Shown: positions 1-11,225, counted from the first letter of the stretch. The stretch is 64,000 nucleotides of DNA from Lophius americanus (GCA_037951165.1 JBBDHG010000163.1:83501-147500); one strand, 5' to 3'. The notes: a model not told the origin generated them from the sequence alone. Numbers and translations are program-made.

Positions 1-235
1 CCCAAAATAAGAGGAAAAAAGGCGGGATGAGAAGAGATTGCATTTTTTTACCCACTCTTAATGATCTAATTTTATAAATGATATGAATTTACTAATGTGT
101 CTTCGTTGAATTGCTTCTTCTTCTCCTTCGACCCAGACAAGCTGAGATGATCTAATAAGAAACATTCTCTGTCAGATCCATGTGTAACCATGGCAACATG
201 ACAGGTTTCAACACAAAAGAGCAATCCTACAATTA

Positions 236-238
<3 letters not shown>

Positions 239-307
<69 letters not shown>
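239..307. repeat. (AT)n microsatellite
   Basis: About 34 uninterrupted AT dinucleotides followed by a T-run. The open frame on the minus strand across it (alternating Tyr-Ile) is only a translation of the repeat. Confidence 0.97.
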
Positions 308-312
<5 letters not shown>

Positions 313-400
313 TTTTTTTTTAAATAAATATTTATATCACTGCTATTCATTAAGGGAAACAGTCCAGGTTCACGCAGTGAAACAGTCACCATTCATACAG

Positions 401-468
401 GTGTGCGTTTGTGTGTCTGTGAGAGAATGTGTGTGTGTGTATGTGTGAGTGTATGTTGGTGTATATGG
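401..468. repeat. Imperfect GT-rich tract
   Basis: A short run of GT interrupted by A and C. The 1-238 and 308-400 flanks show no repeat or gene that I recognise. Confidence 0.8.
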
Positions 469-854
469 GGTCTCATTTGAGCCAAGCTTTTATTTGACGA
501 CAATTTTCATAATCTTTGCAATCATCAATCAGCTTTTCATCTTCCTTCAGTCACCTTTTTGATTTAAGGGAAGGTCCTACAACGTAAGCGTCTCAGAGGG
601 GCTGCAAATCATGACAAGAGGCCTTAGCTTAGCATTAATGGGGCAGAAAATTAAATTGAAGCCAAAGTAAGGAGAGAAAAATGTTGACGTGATGCTCAGA
701 CTGAAATTTATAAAAGAATGAAGAGGAAGGGGAAGGGATGAAAAGAGAGGGAGGAGGAAGAGGAGTGGAAATGTTGGAATGTGATCTTAGGAGGAAGATG
801 CTAATTGTCCAGCATGATTCACCAAGGCCTTTAAAAAACTAAAACAAATGAACC
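469..854. other. Unassigned unique sequence
   Basis: No recognisable gene or repeat. The part from about 670 to 800 is purine-rich on the plus strand (GA/GGA runs). Confidence 0.6.
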
Positions 855-1008
855 CTTACACACAGAGACTTACATACACACTAACACTCTGTGACACAGA
901 CACACAGACTTATAAATTCACACTCTCTCACATTGTCACACACACACAGAGACAGACACACACACACACACACACAAACACAAAAACACACCCACCCACA
1001 CACACACT
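855..1008. repeat. CA-rich imperfect microsatellite
   Basis: CA dinucleotides interrupted by GACA and CTCA steps. The His/Thr-rich open frame over it is a repeat translation. Confidence 0.9.
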
Positions 1009-1091
1009 TCGTTCAGAGAGAGGCTGAACAGTCAGAGATTATTTTCTTCACATTCACACAGAAATACAATAACTGAAAATACCATTAAACG

Positions 1092-1185
1092 CTGATCAGC
1101 CTTAACATTAAAACCACCATTCTAGTATTATATAAGCCCAGTTCTCACTCCAGCAGACCTTTAAGGTGTTGTGGCTCGCTGCAGC
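1092..1185 (-). mobile_element. Tc1/mariner 3' end fragment (family A)
   Basis: It begins with a terminal-repeat-like GATCAGCCTTAACATTAAAA and continues with CAGACCTTTAAGGTGTTGTG. The latter corresponds to the 3' end of a common teleost Tc1/mariner element read on the opposite strand. The same terminal repeat recurs near 10.8, 19.9, 34.1 and 59.7 kb. Only about 94 bp remain. The family assignment rests on remembered consensus features plus the internal copies in this window. Confidence 0.6.
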
Positions 1186-1855
1186 TCATTCTGTACTACT
1201 ATGAGTCGTTTGTAAATGATCTCTACGTTGAATCAAAGAAACAGTACTCTAAGATGAAATCGAGTCGTTGACTCGTTTTACTCACATTTGAGTCTCCAAC
1301 GCATTAGCATCGATTCTAAGAGAACTCTGTGCAGCGACTCCCACGGCAGAACCCCAGTTCTGGCCATGTTCCGGGCGTTCCGCGTGTTCTGTGCCGTATT
1401 CCGGCTCCTTCCCACAGCTAAAAACATGACGTGTAGAAGAACTGACGACTGTGAGCTACACATAGATCCGACCAGTGATGACCTGGTGTATTGGCCACCC
1501 AGTGTCAGCTTGGATTGGCTCCATCTCCCTCTCCTCCACACTGTACAGGTTTAAACAAGCCCATAATCAAGACCCTACCTTTTTGTTGGAATTTTTTATT
1601 TACTACTTTTCTATGCTGGTCGGAACCCCCTTTCCAGAACCCTGGAGTTTCCCAAGAAGGCTGAGATGTGTGATTTCCCAATAATTGGGACACACACAAC
1701 AAGTGTCCGGTTAAAGTCTTTTATCTTTATTATTAAAGTGAAAAATCAAAATAACGCTTAAATGTCTCTAAATCAGCCTCATTTTTAATCATTAACAAGT
1801 CCCACAAAGTGTTAAATAAAAAACCATCTACTTTGCATTTAGAATAGGGATAATA
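1186..1855. other. Unassigned sequence with overlapping short open frames
   Basis: Open frames of 60-90 codons exist on both strands between 1278 and 1702. They overlap each other, lack recognisable domains, and have no codon pattern or partner that would favour one. I treat them as chance. Confidence 0.55.
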
Positions 1856-2512
1856 ATATGGTTGATGATTTTGTGGCGGGTGTGAAGAAATTCAGCAGCA
1901 CCTGCTGCTGAATGTGGCTCAGACCAATGAGAAGATGGACCTCAGGTGGAACGGGACCACCACTCAACCGCTGAGCATCCTTGAGGAGAACGTCACAGTG
2001 GTGGAGAACTTTAAATACCTGAGGGTGAACCCCCACCACAGGCTGCAAGGTCGAAACTCAGGCTGTGTACAAGAAGCGGATAAGCAGACTCTACTTCCTG
2101 AGGAAGATCAAATCCTTCCTTATATGCAGCAAGATGCTAGTCATCTTCTACAAGTCTGTTTTCTCCAGGGATGTCTGGAGATCTTCTACCAGTTTGTGAT
2201 CTGCAGTTTTCTCTTATCTGCTGCAGTGAGCTGGGGAGCAGCACCGGAGCAGGAGACACCAACAGAATTCACACAACTTATCAGGAAGGCCGGCTCCGTC
2301 ATTGGCTTCAAACTGGACACCTTTGGAGAGGTGGTGGAGAGGAACTTTTGTCCAACATGGATAATCGTGAGCATCCTCTACGCCACCTGCTGAACGGACA
2401 GCGGAGCTCCTCCCCCATCAGACGCATCCGGCAACGCCGTCACAAAGACCGGTTCTGGAAATCCTTCCTGCCCACAGTTAAAATGCTCTACAAGATCTTG
2501 CTCCCCCCCAAG
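1856..2512 (+). mobile_element. L2-like non-LTR retrotransposon, C-terminal reverse-transcriptase remnant
   Basis: Conceptual translation, with frame shifts, gives the C-terminal third of an L2/CR1-group reverse transcriptase. In order it shows a PLSILEENVTVVENFKYL segment (1957-2019), an RLYFLRKIKSF-like stretch in another frame (about 2080-2115), SAAVSWGAAPE, LIRKAGSVIGFKLDTF (2278-2325), and a C-terminal DNREHPLRHLLNGQRSS plus RFWKSFLPTV (to about 2480). The reading frame changes at least twice, so the copy is dead. It is truncated at its 5' end, as is usual for target-primed integration. A long GT/ATGT array begins directly after it. Seen: the segment order and the frameshifts. Known: this fish LINE group ends in this C-terminal signature. 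Inferred: the exact clade (L2 rather than CR1/Rex). Confidence 0.8.
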
Positions 2513-3322
2513 CATATGTGTATGTGTGTATGTATGTGTACATGTGTGTGCATGTATGTGTGTATGTATGTATGTGTATATGTGCATGTATGTATATATG
2601 TGTGTATGTATGTGCATGTGTATGTGTGTGTGTGAATGGTTTTGTATATATGTATGTGTGTATGTTTGTCTGTGTGTTTGTTTTGGTGTATGTGTGTGCG
2701 TGTGAATTTGTGTATGTTTGTCTGTTTTTAAATGTGTGTGTATGTGTTTGTGTGAATGCGTGTATATGTGTATGACTGCATGTATGTATGTGTATACCTG
2801 AGTACGTATGTATTTATGTGTGAATATGTGTGTATGTATGTGTATGTCTGGTGTGTATGTGAGAGTGTGTATGTGTGTACGTGTTTATGTGAGTGTGTGT
2901 GTGTGAGATTGTGTGTATGTGTGTTCCTGTATACGTGTGTTTATGTGTGTATGTGTGTATGTGTGTGTACGTGTGCACAGCTGTATGTGTGTATGTGTGT
3001 GTACGTGTGTACATGTGTGTATGTGTGTGTCATGTGTATGTGTGTTAATGTGTGTATGTGTGTGTACCTGCGTACGCTTGCACATATGTATGTGTGTGTT
3101 CCTGTATACCTGTGTTTATGTGTGTATGTGTTTATGTGTGTATGTGTGTACGTGTGTACATTTGTGTATGTGTGTGTCATGTGTATGGGTGTTAATGTGT
3201 GTATGTTTGTGTACCTGTGTACGCGTGCACATATGTATGTGTGTGTTTCTGTATACGTGTGTTTATATGTGTATGTGTGTATGTGTGTGTACGTGTGTAC
3301 ATGTGTGTACGTATGTACTTTA
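2513..3322. repeat. GT/ATGT-rich array with ~147-bp internal repeat
   Basis: About 0.8 kb of TGTG/TATG simple sequence follows the LINE 3' end. Inside it, a longer block recurs. The segment starting CATGTGTATG at 3031 reappears at 3178, and CACATATGTATG at 3081 reappears at 3228, both offset by 147 bp. The marker TTCCTGTATAC also occurs at about 2923. The Cys/Val/Tyr-rich open frames over this stretch (up to 215 codons) are repeat translations. Confidence 0.93.
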
Positions 3323-4204
3323 AACTGCTGCTGCAACGAGGGAAAACTGCTATTCTGGGATGAACAAAGTCTGTCTAAGTCTAAGTCTAGCGGAACTTGC
3401 TAAAGTCTTGGAGGCAGTAACATTTTTGAGTGAGGGTTTATTATTTGCATATCAGCAGCAAAAATTGATGAGTTGAATTCCGAGTCACAAGTTTATGCAT
3501 GAAGGGACGAAAGCGTTTGAATAATGAATGAACTCCCACAGATGAAGGTAACACGGTTTGGGACTTTCATAAACAGCCTTGCACTCCACACCCACTGGGA
3601 TTACCAATTACAGGAGGGAGTGGGACGGTTCGCTGCTCCGGGTTTACGAGGAGACGCTGGATAAAATGTCCTGCAGGGATTAGATACCCGACTAACAAGC
3701 TACGTGAGGAGACGTTCCTTCTTCCATTAGTCGGTTATTTTCAAACGATAGATTCCGCAGGCTGAGCAAGAATATTATTTTTCTGCGGTGTGATTGGATA
3801 GAGGACATGCGGTTGACCTGCTAGCATATTCGAGCTCGTACTAATTCCTGCCGTTGATTTCCCTGGTGTTTGTTACGGCTCCCTGTCAGGAGTCCATTAG
3901 AGGCACTGCAATCACCAATCACACGGACAGAGGCACTCAAACCGACACATCTGACACACCCACTGTTTTTATGTTGCTGCTCCTGAGCTTCATCTTCTCA
4001 GCAGAAACACTGACGACCCTCCTCCCCCTCACCACCATTAATTCACAAGTTACAGCCGACCCTCCTTATACAATAAACAACACGCCACTCAGAAACCAGG
4101 ACCGTCTCCAGCATGTCCACCGGTGTTGGACATGTCGGACGCATCCCAGATCCTATTAATCAGTGAGATGTGGTTCGTTTAAGGCATCTAAGTGGAAAGA
4201 GACC
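3323..4204. other. Unique sequence with possible regulatory patch
   Basis: No gene recognised. The part from 3430 to 3560 is AT-rich and non-repetitive, with a perfect octamer (POU-type) ATTTGCAT at 3443-3450 and a second TTATGCATGA at about 3494. The rest is unremarkable. The 101-codon open frame at 3854-4159 has no recognisable domain. Confidence 0.4.
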
Positions 4205-4500
4205 ATCCATCAGCCAGAACATAATGACCATCGGCCTGGTAAATAGTCCTGCTTCCTCTGCCGTATAAACGGCTCTCAACCGTCAAGTCATGGAAACCCG
4301 GCATGGTATCTTGTACCGAGAGGTAATCAAAAGATCCTTTAAGTCCTGGAATTTTTGAGGTGGAGCCTCCCTGCATCATACTTGTTGGTCCAGAACATCC
4401 CACTGATGCTGGATTGGATTGAGATCTGGAGAATCGGGAGGCCAAGTTAGCCCCTTGAACTTGTTGTTGTGTTCCTCAAACCTTCCTGAAATCCTTTCAT
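4205..4500 (-). mobile_element. Tc1/mariner family A transposase 3' remnant
   Basis: The reverse strand carries the C-terminal part of a Tc1/mariner transposase. Around 4390-4432 it reads PDLNPIQHQWDV, where the family normally has PDLNPIEHLWDV. The Glu before His is the third catalytic acid of the DD34E triad, so this copy has Gln at that position. The outer end (CAGCCAGAACATAATGACCA, about 4213) matches the degraded terminal repeat seen in other copies. Downstream transposase sequence is missing beyond about 4500. Confidence 0.8.
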
Positions 4501-4506
4501 TCAGCA

Positions 4507-4586
4507 CTCTTTCACTCGGTGAACCTGGACTGTTTCACTACGTGAAACTGGACCGTTTCTCTACGTGAACCTGGACTGTTTCACTT
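4507..4586. repeat. 23-bp minisatellite, ~3.4 copies
   Basis: Units read TTTCACTACGTGAAACTGGA plus three bases, with variants CTCGGTGAACC and CTCTACGTGAACC. Each unit contains a near-palindrome (CACTACGTGAA). It lies directly beside the truncated end of the adjoining transposon. Confidence 0.85.
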
Positions 4587-5738
4587 TGCCTGAATGTGGA
4601 ATACTTGCCATGTTGCCATGGTTACACATTGGTAGAAATATTAGTAACAGTAGTAACATTACATTTCTGTATTGAGAGACGCCATATTGTATCGGGTGAC
4701 AGTAGAACTCTCTGAGGGAATTTCTTCTCAGGTTTTTACATTTTTTTAGACAAGTGTTACTACAACAGACGTCATTGTAGTTCTGTAAGCTGCCCACTTT
4801 GTTGTACAATTTGCATATATGCTGTAAAACCTGCGAGGTCCATTTTGTAATCATAACAGCATGATAACTCAGGTTTTGACATAACCTTCCTGCAGGAGGA
4901 AAAATCAACGTCCAGGTCCTCCTGCACCTCGCAGCAGACAGCCTGCTGTTGGTTTTCAATCTTTTTCTTCCCATGACTGAGCCAAGCTCTCCGGCAACCA
5001 TCAGGCATCATGTGAGATACATGTTAGACCTGGAACCTCTTCCTCGACCAGGGTTTCATTGTCCAGAGCCAATTAGAACTTCACTGATGCTGCTTTGTCA
5101 TATCGACCCACTTTTATTTTCATGTCAGGATCAAGGTTGTGGTGTCAACAAAAGTGAGCATCTGGGAGATGCAATTCCTCCAGTGGTATTTGGACTGCCC
5201 CGGGCTTCACTCCCAAATCATCATGCCTCCACGGGCAGACAAGCAGGTGGTGTCGTTTCTCGTTCCTCGCTCCTCGCTCCTATCGATTCTCTCAGGTGAT
5301 GAATTACCTTCAGAATGTGACCACGGGTCCTTCAGGGAAGAGAGGCTCTTTAATTCCACTAATACAACATGTAAGAATGACCACAACATCACATAGAAGG
5401 TTGGACGGCGGCGCAAAATCTCACTCTAGATCACATCAGGGATTTTAATTGTCTGAGAAGAAAGCCGAACCCGCCACAACAAATTAAGACTACATGTTTT
5501 CTGGGATTCTGCTGATACATTCTGATTTAGAAAATGCAAATATGCCAGTATAAAATCCTCTGAAATGCAAAGTGTGGCAAGAAATAAAAATACATTAAAA
5601 AATAGTTGTTATTTTAAGTTAGCTTAGAGTGAGTATATACCGAAAAGAAAACTCTTTCAGTTGACAAAAAATGGAACCATTGATAAAATGGGTTTCTTTC
5701 AGCATCAAACAGTTATGCTGCTATAACTTATTCTACTT
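4587..5738. other. Unassigned unique sequence
   Basis: No recognisable gene, repeat or RNA. Overlapping open frames of 70-146 codons occur on both strands (longest 4561-5001 minus), without any domain I know. The part from 5500 to 5740 is AT-rich. Confidence 0.5.
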
Positions 5739-5850
5739 GGGTTGGGTCAAGTTCAAGTTCAAGCTCAAGTTTATTTGTCACTTACACAATCGTACGAGAA
5801 GGATGTGCAATGTAATGATTGAAGCGTCTCTTCTAGATAAACACATTAAA
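5739..5850 (+). repeat. Possible dispersed MITE-like fragment
   Basis: GTTCAAGTTCAAGCTCAAG, a short tandem step, leads into TTTATTTGTCACTTACACAA. The second motif resembles the outer part of a common teleost short DNA repeat. The other end was not found, so the assignment is tentative. Confidence 0.35.
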
Positions 5851-6574
5851 GACAATAAAGACCGGAACAGAAACGATGGTCGCCACCTTCCCGGCTTCAT
5901 AGTTGGATTAATATTATTATGGCACCAAAGAAAACCTGTTGAGTGCAAATAAAGTGAGCAGAGACTGAAATTAAGCTTCCCTAGAACATCAGGGCTGGAC
6001 ACAAAACAAACAAACGGCTAAAAAAGTAACAGGCGGCCACTGTTGTTGTTGTTGTTGTTGTTTTTTGAGTAAACCTACAGTGAAGCAGGTTCTGTCAGTG
6101 AACAAACGCTTCACCTCTAGACACCAACAAGGAAAAGGATAAAGAATAAGTTGTTGCTGGTTATTTGGGAATCATGGAGACCCGACCAGTGAAACCATTG
6201 AGAGATGGGGTCCATGAAGTCCATCCAAAGGGTTCCCCTCGGAGGTAAGGTATGGCCACACAGTGCAGCGACAGGATTAAACTGCATGGTTCTATAACGT
6301 TCCTTGTTCGCAAAGTTGAACCCCTCAGATGGACTGCTGTGAAACCAGTTTACCTCCCAATGGTATCACAAACTCAGCAGTCACGTTTCCCTATCTCACG
6401 TTGTGGCTTTTTCTTATATATTCATAATACATTTTTATGTTTTGTTTTTAATAACTTATTTGTTATTACTTTTTGAACTTTATTTACTTTTTCAATTAGC
6501 TTTTATCTTTTTCTAAAGGGGCGGAGCCTATTCAAGATTTTCTCATCAAATTTGGTTATTTAAAATATATAATA
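5851..6574. other. Unassigned sequence with (TTG)7
   Basis: Contains a short TTG microsatellite at 6041-6062. It is otherwise unique and becomes AT-rich from 6400 to 6574. No gene recognised. Confidence 0.55.
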
Positions 6575-7312
6575 ATAATGTCTTCTTCTTCTTTCGACTT
6601 TTCTGTTGTTTTCCGTCGCCACAGCGGATCAGTTGTCTGCATCGCCCCCTGTCCTCCTCCTCTGACACACCAACCAACTGTATGTCCTCTCTCACCACAT
6701 CCAGAAACCTCCTCTTTGCTCCTCCCCTTCTTCTCCTGCCTGCAGCTCCATCTCCACCATCCTTCTACCAGCAGACCCACTATCTAACCTGGACTGTCCT
6801 CTGATGTCTCCTTTCTAATCCTGTCCTTCCTCCTCACTCCCAGAGAACATCTGAACATCTTCAGCTCTGCCTCCTGTCTTCTGCTCAGAACCATCGTCTC
6901 TAAACCATCCAGCAGAGCTGCTCTCACCTCCATCTTGGAAATCTTTCCCTTCACTCATGTTGCTCCTCTTCTGTCACAGATAACCCCTCAGACTCCCCGT
7001 TGCTCTGAACAGTTGAGCCCAAGTCTTTAAACTCCGTACCTCCTCCACCTCTACTCCTCCATCCTCACCTCCTCCTTCACCAACATGTCCATTGAAGTCT
7101 GCTCCAACCACCACTCTCTTACCCCCTGGGACACTCTCCATCACCTCATCCAACTCACTCCAGAAGTTCTCTTTCTCTTCAAACTCACAACCAAAACGTG
7201 GGGCATCAGCGCCGACAACCTTCATCCTCACACCTCCAAAGTCTATCTTCATCCTCATCACTCCGTCTGACACATCTTCACCTCCAGAACACTTTTCACA
7301 TAGCATCAGGTG
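6575..7312 (-). mobile_element. RTE-type LINE remnant: endonuclease joined to C-terminus by deletion
   Basis: The minus strand from about 7306 downward encodes part of an apurinic-endonuclease-like domain of an RTE-type non-LTR retrotransposon. It shows FWSELDEVMESVP and then VVVGADFNGHVGEG, whose Asp/Asn/His pattern is typical of this fold (residues about 65-78 of the 110-codon frame at 6974-7306). From about 7000 the sequence jumps to the C-terminal tail of the same polyprotein, including a VVREDMQLVGVSEE-like segment and LIRCGD close to 6600. The element then ends in a GAA-rich tail (minus strand), seen as TCTTCTTCTT at 6580-6590. The reverse-transcriptase core is missing and frames are broken, so the copy is dead. 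A second copy of the C-terminal part lies at 44.69-45.01 kb. Confidence 0.82.
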
Positions 7313-7445
7313 TTTGTCGGTGGAGACTGCCTCAATCTGTTAACCTATTAAAGTTACCATACTTTGATTGATCTCTGTCCTCCTAGAGTCTTAAAACACC
7401 AACAGTGTGTTCTCTTCAGCTTTTAGGATGAGCTTCAGTTAATGA

Positions 7446-7764
7446 AACACAATCACACACACGCACGCTCACACCCTCAATCACACACACTCACTCACGC
7501 ACACGCTCACAAAGGCACACAAAATCACACACACACACACGCTCACTCATACACACACACACAAGCACACACACACAATCACTCATACACACAACCTCAA
7601 ATACACACCCTGACACACCCTCAAATACACGCTCTCTCACACACGCACACACAAACACACACACACACTCACATACACACACAATCACACACATACACAC
7701 TCAATACACACGCTCACACACACACGCACACACATTGACATACGCACACACAAACACACCCCTC
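7446..7764. repeat. CA-rich microsatellite block
   Basis: About 320 bp of CACA interrupted by CTCA, CGCA and ATCA steps. The His/Thr-rich (plus) and Cys/Val-rich (minus) open frames are repeat translations. Confidence 0.95.
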
Positions 7765-8873
7765 ACAATAATAACATCTCCCTGCTGCTGTTTTAAATAT
7801 GATGTCACACTGAATAATTGAGAGAGGCCATGTCGGCCAGATGTTTGTTGGTTTATAGAAATTAACGTTTATACGTTCATGGCTTTAAATGTGTTTGTGC
7901 AGTTAAGTGTCCCCTGGGTCAGGAAATCATTTTAAAGTAATCATTTTGTTGTAATGCACTTTTATCTTTTGAAAACACAACTAAAGTTGGAAATTGATTC
8001 GAAGAATAATTTTATAAAATGGATTTGCAGGTCTACTGATTTACAACATTTGAATAACAATTGATTGGTAGTTTCCTGAAAAAAGGCCTGTCAGTGTATT
8101 ATTATAATTAATCAGTCATTGGAGTTATTCTTATCAGATATCTTTAATTATGATTACACTGGTATGAGATGTTCAAGGTATGATAACTGTCTCAGAAAGT
8201 ATCACATACTTATACACATTGGAATTAAATAACCTTAAGAAAAAAAAAAGGATGATTAAAAAACATCTCTTTAAAAATAAAAGCATCAAATGGTTCTTCC
8301 TTTTGAGCAACATTGGGACATTTAGAGAACTGAGGAAATAATAGCTTCTCTGTATTTAGGGTTAGGGTTATGGTTAGTTACTCCTTAGTTTCTGTTTCTC
8401 TGTAGTTTTTATTGTCCCTCTGTTTTCTATCTGTTTCTATGTCATTGTTCTCTCTGCAGTTGTATCCAGTTTCTCTGGAATGTGTTTCTATATAGATTTT
8501 TCTCTACATTTTTTAAATATTTATATTGGTTTATTCCTTGAAGATGGGACTCTTCTACCATATTATGCATCTTCATCATCTGTTTCTATTCATATATTAT
8601 ACGCACACACAGACATGTGACTTTTTTTGTTTTTCCATAATATTTCTCAGTATGTATGTGTATTTTGTCTACATTCTATTCCATCTTTTTCTACAAATAC
8701 TTGGTCACGTTACATTCTGGAGCTGCTGTAACAACTAATTTTCCCCATGGGGATTAATTACGATTCTATTATTTGAGTTTCTCTGTAGTGCAGTCAGTGT
8801 GTCTTTAGTGTCACAGTAGTTGTTACTCGTTGGTTAGTAGTTTCAGTTTGTCTAAGGTTCCTGTCAGTAGGCA
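7765..8873. other. AT-rich unassigned sequence
   Basis: No gene recognised. At 8356-8376 there are two perfect TTAGGG units plus degenerate ones (TTAGGGTTAGGGTTATGG), a very short telomere-like motif that could be chance. The 70-codon open frame at 8526-8738 has AT-driven composition. Confidence 0.55.
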
Positions 8874-9012
8874 GGAGAATGAGGAAAGGAGGGAAGGGGA
8901 GAGGCAGGGAAGGAGAGTGGAAGGAAGGTGAGAGAAGAAGGAGAGAGAGAGGAAGGAGAGAGAGTGGGAGGGAGGGAAAGACAGAGGAAGGGAAGGGGAG
9001 AGGGAGGTAGGC
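8874..9012. repeat. Purine-rich GGA/GAGA tract
   Basis: An almost pure G/A run on the plus strand (GGAAGG, GAGAGA), a homopurine-homopyrimidine stretch. The Pro/Leu/Ser-rich minus open frame is a consequence of it. Weaker purine bias continues to about 9310. Confidence 0.85.
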
Positions 9013-10084
9013 CACCGTTAACGGTCCGAGAAGTTGTGAGTATAAATCTGTAGGCTGGGATCGTAGGTGGGAGCGAGATGTGATGAAAGTGGAGGATGAA
9101 ATGAAGGAAGGGGAAGTGGAGCAGGAGGAGGAGAGAGAAGATGAGGTCTTAGATTGAAAGTTCGTGAGTGACAGGTTGAGGAGATGGATGGAGGCAGAAC
9201 AGTAGAGAAGAGTGTGACAGATCGTGATATAAAGTCAGGCAGAAGGATGAGAGAGACGTTTGATGATGAGGAGAAAAGAAATGAGGGGAGAGGAAGATGT
9301 ACGGAGGGATGAAGAATGGAATAATTGCCGATTAAAGGTGGAGCTCTTTGCCTTTGTGTGAGATGTCAGCCTCTAAAAGGTAATCAGTGAAGATTTCTGC
9401 CAGATGTTCAGCTGCTCTGAAGCAGACGGAGAAACGTCATTAAGGAACGCAATCAGGACATCATCATCGTTCTGACGCTTCAACCTCTGGGAGTCGGACA
9501 TGGACGTCCAATCAATCTGTCAGCACAACCACAAATACAATAAAACCCAGGATTCCTGCCGGTTCCTGGTTTCAGAACCTACACGTTAATAGAACAAACG
9601 TGTGGATCTGAAAGAAGGGTTACGGAGCATCACTGAGGTCACCCACAGTTCGAGACAGGTGCTTATAACAGTAAGGCCGATGGATAGGCTGGGGTCCAGA
9701 TGACACTTGTGGTCTAACACTGAACGGGTTGCCACCCTGGTTGCCATGGTTTTTTGTGTAGGACCCATGTTTGATTGCTGTTGTGCTCCAGTTCATCTTG
9801 CCGCGTGGAGGCGTCTCCTAAAACCTGTGACATACTAACAGGAAGACCTGACCCTTCTGGATTCACTGCATCACAAGCAGCTCCAGAGCCGTGACAAGAA
9901 CAAGCGGGATGTGGATAACGTGAAGAAATTTTAGACCACAGGACAACCCAGAACAGGAACACATGAATCGTGTAAATCAGTCGCATCAGCATGTCTGTCG
10001 TTGTCTGAGTGAGAAATGATGAATAAAGTTTTGTAGGATGTGAAACTAGACCCACAATGTCACCCCGACTGCATGGGTTTATCC
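9013..10084. other. Unassigned unique sequence
   Basis: No recognisable gene or repeat family. Purine-rich to about 9310, then mixed composition. Short overlapping minus-strand open frames at 9586-10055 have no identifiable domain. Confidence 0.55.
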
Positions 10085-10220
10085 CAGAAAAGCCGATTCT
10101 CCTGTTTTCTAAAGCACCCCCCCTGATTTAACTCCTCTATTTAATGTGAAGCTACGTCGGAAAAGGTGTTTTTGGTAAAAAAAAACCTCCTCCTGAGTAA
10201 AATATGAACTTCAAGAGTAA
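10085..10220 (+). repeat. Dispersed repeat family X, copy 1 (partial)
   Basis: Shares an ordered series of motifs with segments near 30.8, 33.4 and 52.9 kb: CACCCCCCCTGATTTAACTC, then TTAATGTGAAGCTACGTCGG, then AAAGGTGTTTTT, then CCTCCTG and TCAA/AATATGAAC. I do not recognise the family. Copies are old, with many small gaps. Confidence 0.55.
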
Positions 10221-10236
10221 AACACTCATACTTACG

Positions 10237-10432
10237 GGGCGACGGTGGCTCAGCTGGTAGAGCGGTTGTCCACTTTTCTGCAGGTCATGGGTTCAATCCC
10301 CGATTGCTGCAGTCCAAGTCTCCTTGGGTTAGAAACTGAACCCCAATGTAGAATGAATGATGCTGTGAATGGTAACTGCTCCTGATGAATATGTGGATCT
10401 TTCATGACAGCTTCTATCATCATGTCATCATA
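10237..10432 (+). mobile_element. tRNA-derived SINE (family 1), 3'-truncated
   Basis: Starts GGGGCGACGGTGGCTCAGCT. TGGCTCAGCTGG (10246-10257) fits a polymerase III A box and GGGTTCAATCCCC (from about 10289) fits a B box, about 30 bp apart as in tRNA-like promoters. The body (GTCTCCTTGGGTTAGAAACTGAACCCC, then GCTCCTGATGAATATG) matches the fuller copy at 31.79-32.12 kb. A CA microsatellite replaces the 3' part. Confidence 0.78.
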
Positions 10433-10435
10433 CAC

Positions 10436-10460
10436 GCACACACACACACACACACACACT
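10436..10460. repeat. (CA)n microsatellite
   Basis: About 12 CA units ending the SINE copy. Confidence 0.9.
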
Positions 10461-10795
10461 GATCCTGGAACGCTGTCGTTCTTAACGTTTTCCGTTACGG
10501 CTGCATTCTTCCTCACCTCTCCTTCCTCTCTGTTTTCCGGCAAACACTTCCTGAACGTTTGACAGAGAAAATGTGTTCCTGTTAGTTCCTTTGAGGATGG
10601 AGTTTGATCTTTTCCAGCCCTCAAGGAAATACAAAAAAAGAATATCTGTTTCATCAAAGCTCACATTTTTTCCAGATAAGACATAGAAAAACATTTCTGG
10701 GTGTTTCTGAAACAGTTTTCAGTAATACTTTTGACATAATCTTACCTTTAACATCCATCTAACTCATTTAGTTTCCGAAAGCCTAATGTACACGA
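10461..10795. other. Unassigned sequence
   Basis: No gene or repeat recognised. The overlapping minus open frames (10250-10694) cross a SINE and a microsatellite and are unlikely to be coding. Confidence 0.5.
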
Positions 10796-11225
10796 ATCAG
10801 CCATAACATTATGACCAACTGCCAGAAGAAGTGTAGGTCACTCTTTACTACCAACGGCTCTGACCCATTGAAGCATGAGCTTAAGCAAACTTCTGAAGGT
10901 TCTGCTGTGACATCTGGTACCAAGGCATTAGCAGCAGAGTCTTTAAGTGCTGGAAATTTTGAGGTGGAGCCTCATTGGATCTGACCTGTAGGTCAAGAAC
11001 ATCCGTCAGAGGCTGGATGGACTGAGATCTGGAGAATCTAGAGTTCAAGTGGACCTGCTTGTTGTTTTTCTTCAAACATTCCTGCAGTGAGTCAGGGATC
11101 ACCGTCCTGGTGGAAGAGACCATCAGGGAATAGCGTCTCTATGAAGGTCTGCTTTAGCGTTAAGTTATGAGCTTTGGGTCAGAAGAACATCCACATGAAT
11201 GGTAGAACCCAAGGTTTCTGGTCGG
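10796..11225 (-). mobile_element. Tc1/mariner family A 3' half
   Basis: Begins with the terminal repeat ATCAGCCATAACATTATGAC at 10797. Reading on the minus strand, it continues into transposase C-terminal sequence (GACATCTGGTACCAAGGCATT on the plus strand, then the region of the PDLNPIE motif at about 11000-11045) and further upstream transposase sequence to CACATGAATGGTAGAACCCA. At the catalytic Glu site the sequence aligns as CCA-TC-CAG with a one-base loss, so this copy also has CAG rather than GAG. An in-frame stop follows. The 5' half of the element is absent, and a GT microsatellite starts just beyond. Confidence 0.85.

Noticed and set aside
2513..3322. Cys/Val/Tyr-rich open frames that look like cysteine-rich proteins
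   Set aside because: Direct translation of GT/ATGT simple sequence.
8356..8376. Interstitial telomere repeat (also 54181-54197 and 61299-61316)
   Set aside because: Only two or three TTAGGG units each, which is within chance for 64 kb of repeat-rich DNA.
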